A DNA stretch of 64,000 nucleotides from Hydractinia symbiolongicarpus (taxonomy: Eukaryota > Cnidaria > Hydrozoa > Anthoathecata > Hydractiniidae): NCBI RefSeq assembly GCF_029227915.1, contig NC_079886.1, forward strand, positions 22,048,501 through 22,112,500, read 5' to 3'. The notes beneath the pieces were generated by a model, which searched no databases, was not told the origin of the DNA, and saw only the letters and a program-made list of their open reading frames with translations. Below are positions 61,823-64,000 of this stretch, piece after piece. The translations under genes and the position numbers were made by a program. The first letter of the stretch is position 1, and the number at the start of each line of letters is the position of its first letter.

Positions 61823-64000
61823 GATCAAGTAATGGCTAAAGGAATTGAGAACTTTGTATTAAAAGACTTAAGTTTTATCATTAGAAAGGTGAATATTTAT
61901 CTATCATATTTCTTTAAAATGAATAGATAATTCTTTATGCATCATGAGAAAGGTTGTATAGTATAATGCACACTCTTTATGATGCATTGCTACAAAAATT
62001 CCTTCAAATTCCTAAAGTTGAGCTAATAGAAAACCTTTAAACTTTAATACCACCAACTTCTTTTTTGAGAGAACACAATAATTTACATTAAATTGATCAT
62101 TATTGAAATCTCAATCTCAATCTAGTGGAAGCGATAAAAAATTATTTTGCTAAAAATTGCCTGGCTATCAATGACGTCTGATCCATCAAGATTTGCAGTA
62201 AAACAGACTGGCCACCACCCCTTAATAACTGGAAATAAAGTACTTTGAAAAGTTACAAAAATGGTAAAAACTTTTGGAAAACCTATGGTTTTTTTTTAAT
62301 CAGTTTTTTAGGTCAGTCCAGGCCTGGATTTTTTTCAAACATATATAACTTTTGATAGGCTTGTCCAAACTAAATGAAACTTGGCACACTATTGTACACA
62401 ATAAAAAAACCAAAATGGCAGCAACAAAAATTTTTTTGCTTAGGTCAGCACTTTTTCTGTGACATTGGAAACTTGAAATTTGTCCAAAATGATATGTATA
62501 TATCATAAAAATCAAAATTCAATTACTTTAGTTCTAGAGTAAAATTTTACATTCTGTTTTAAGGGAGCAGGAAAGAGTTATTAATTAAGACATGTTTTGT
62601 GCTTTTACATTCTTTTTTGTTAAACTAGTCCACTCTCCTAAAAAAAGGCCCAAAATTGTGGGTAATTTGGTTAGTGGCCACTCTGTATCATAGTTTTCTT
62701 TTAGTATGAACATTGTGTAGAAGAGCCATGGGAAGCTATCAACCTGTCACATTTAGACAATGCGAACAATTGTTACATTGGTGGAAAAGGTACTGAAAAC
62801 TATTACTAATATTTTTATATCAAATTGACATTTTGCTTGTATAATCTTTTTATGCAGATAAGTGAACTATCGTACACCTGTTCTAAGACAGTAACTCTAA
62901 TGTTCTATCACAAAAGAAACATTCAACATTTTAATAAAAATCCTATATAGTATAATAATATAGTAGTAATACCAATGTTTTTAACTCTTTTTTTTAAAGA
63001 TGTTACTTAGTTGTCATTTGCTTTAAGAAGAAGTACCATCAGCCCTTTAATGAGATATATAAAAGAACAAAATAAATTGAAAAAGGCTGCTTATTACTAT
63101 TGTTGCATTTAAGTTTCAACCCTTTTGTTTAAACTTCATACGATTGCATTTTCAAGATTTTACAACAAAATATGGGTTTGTTTAATCTTTATACCTCATT
63201 TTTGATGATTTCATAACTAAATATGGTTTGGTAAAGTTCCATATGATCTTGTTTTGATAATTTCAAAATAAAATATGACGTTGTTTAGGTTCAGTACAAT
63301 CGTATTTCATGGTTTTAGAGAAAGATATGGCGTTCTTTAAAGGAAAACTAACCATTAAGAACAAGTTGGCCTAAATTTTTTTTATAGTGTGATAAGAGTT
63401 ATGGTGAGACTTGGTTCTCAAGATATCTAAGGTCAAAGTGGTTTTATCGCTGCGATGACAGTGTCGATAAGGACATTCTCATCGATAAATTACTAACTAG
63501 TGTGATGTAATTCCATGGGGAAGTAACAATTACACTCTGGATGACCGACGCAAGGAAATGCTGAAAGAATAAATTGTAATACGTCTCTTCTGATTGTCTG
63601 AGGTCGACTCCACATTATTCAGAAAGAAAACTTCTTAAGTGCAACAGTTTTTATATTTGCTCTCACAATCACCTTGTTTTTATGTTTGACTTACAATTTA
63701 TCCCAACTATTTCTTCTCTTGTTTCGTCATACACATGAAATGCACTAAACAGCCCATTTTCAAATATTTCTTTTGTTTCTCTATATCAATTTTTTTAAGA
63801 AATATATGCTTATATATGTTTTTTTACTTTTCTTCTAAAACATTATTCCTCACATTATTAGCAGACTTAACATTAGGTTCATCTACCTATTGTATTGCTT
63901 GCCTTTATTTTTATAGACAATGAAGTAGATGACTGCAGTGACAGTGATGACAGTGTTGACAGTGATGACAGTGATAACACCGATGACAGTAATGGAGATA
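61823..64000 (+). CDS. Unrecognised spliced gene, 5' part, runs off the window
   Basis: Three consecutive exons with matching phases: 61,823-61,888 (after TTATTTTAG), 62,705-62,789 (TTCTTTTAG|TATGAA to AAAAG|GTACTG) and 63,917 to the window end (TTATAG|ACAATG). The protein reads MAKGIENFVLKDLSFIIRKY, then a segment with HCVEEPWEAINLSHLDNANN, then a strongly acidic DSD/DDS repeat of at least 25 residues. An ATG at 61,832 could be the start, or earlier exons may exist. Evenly spaced clean splice sites and open phase across three exons support a real gene. I do not recognise the family. The acidic repeat could be a low-complexity linker. Confidence 0.6.

Overview
This is an AT-rich eukaryotic window with short spliced exons, large introns and many transposon remnants. 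The gene content (a SMARCC/BAF155-170 ortholog, ribosomal protein L27, a ciliary CATIP ortholog and secreted cystine-knot proteins) shows an animal. The compact AT-rich introns and overall style suggest a marine invertebrate, possibly a cnidarian or hydrozoan. That assignment is inference from style only. Layout: (1) Positions 1-22,900 are a tandem array of roughly 5.6-6.8 kb units. Each unit has a 5' flank, a TATA-type promoter, a small gene for a secreted CTCK/DAN-type cystine-knot protein (gremlin/bursicon-like) and a spacer of about 3-4 kb. Gene copy 1 (about 5.4-5.7 kb) is a pseudogene. Copies 2 (11.5 kb) and 3 (18.5 kb) are intact but differ at both ends of the protein. A spacer copy in inverted orientation lies at the left edge, and a gene-less 5' flank closes the array at 22.4-22.9 kb. 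(2) Positions 23.2-37.4 kb, minus strand, hold a complete 32-exon SMARCC gene of about 1,078 aa (SWI/SNF core scaffold), with a 4.7 kb first intron full of transposons and hairpins. (3) Positions 39.9-47.6 kb, minus strand, hold a complete CATIP-like gene of 351 aa. A double CRE palindrome sits upstream of its probable 5' exon. (4) Positions 49.1-51.1 kb, minus strand, encode RPL27 (136 aa, the same length as human). (5) Positions 51.5-60.5 kb are mobile-element territory: Helitron-like elements (three joined head to tail), a tRNA-derived SINE, a decayed RTE-type LINE and a 54-bp satellite. The satellite matches the interior of a TA-flanked DNA transposon in SMARCC intron 1. (6) Positions 61.8-64.0 kb, plus strand, carry the first visible exons of an unrecognised gene that runs into an Asp/Ser-rich region and off the window. 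The strongest candidate for something new is the lineage-specific tandem expansion of cystine-knot ligand genes. Its copies share a promoter block but have diverged in start-codon architecture, cysteine number, glycosylation sites and C-terminus. The paralogous units also carry presence/absence transposon insertions that record the order of duplication. The three housekeeping genes are orthodox in content. Their notable points are regulatory: an in-frame tandem splice donor in SMARCC, and a uORF overlapping the CATIP start.
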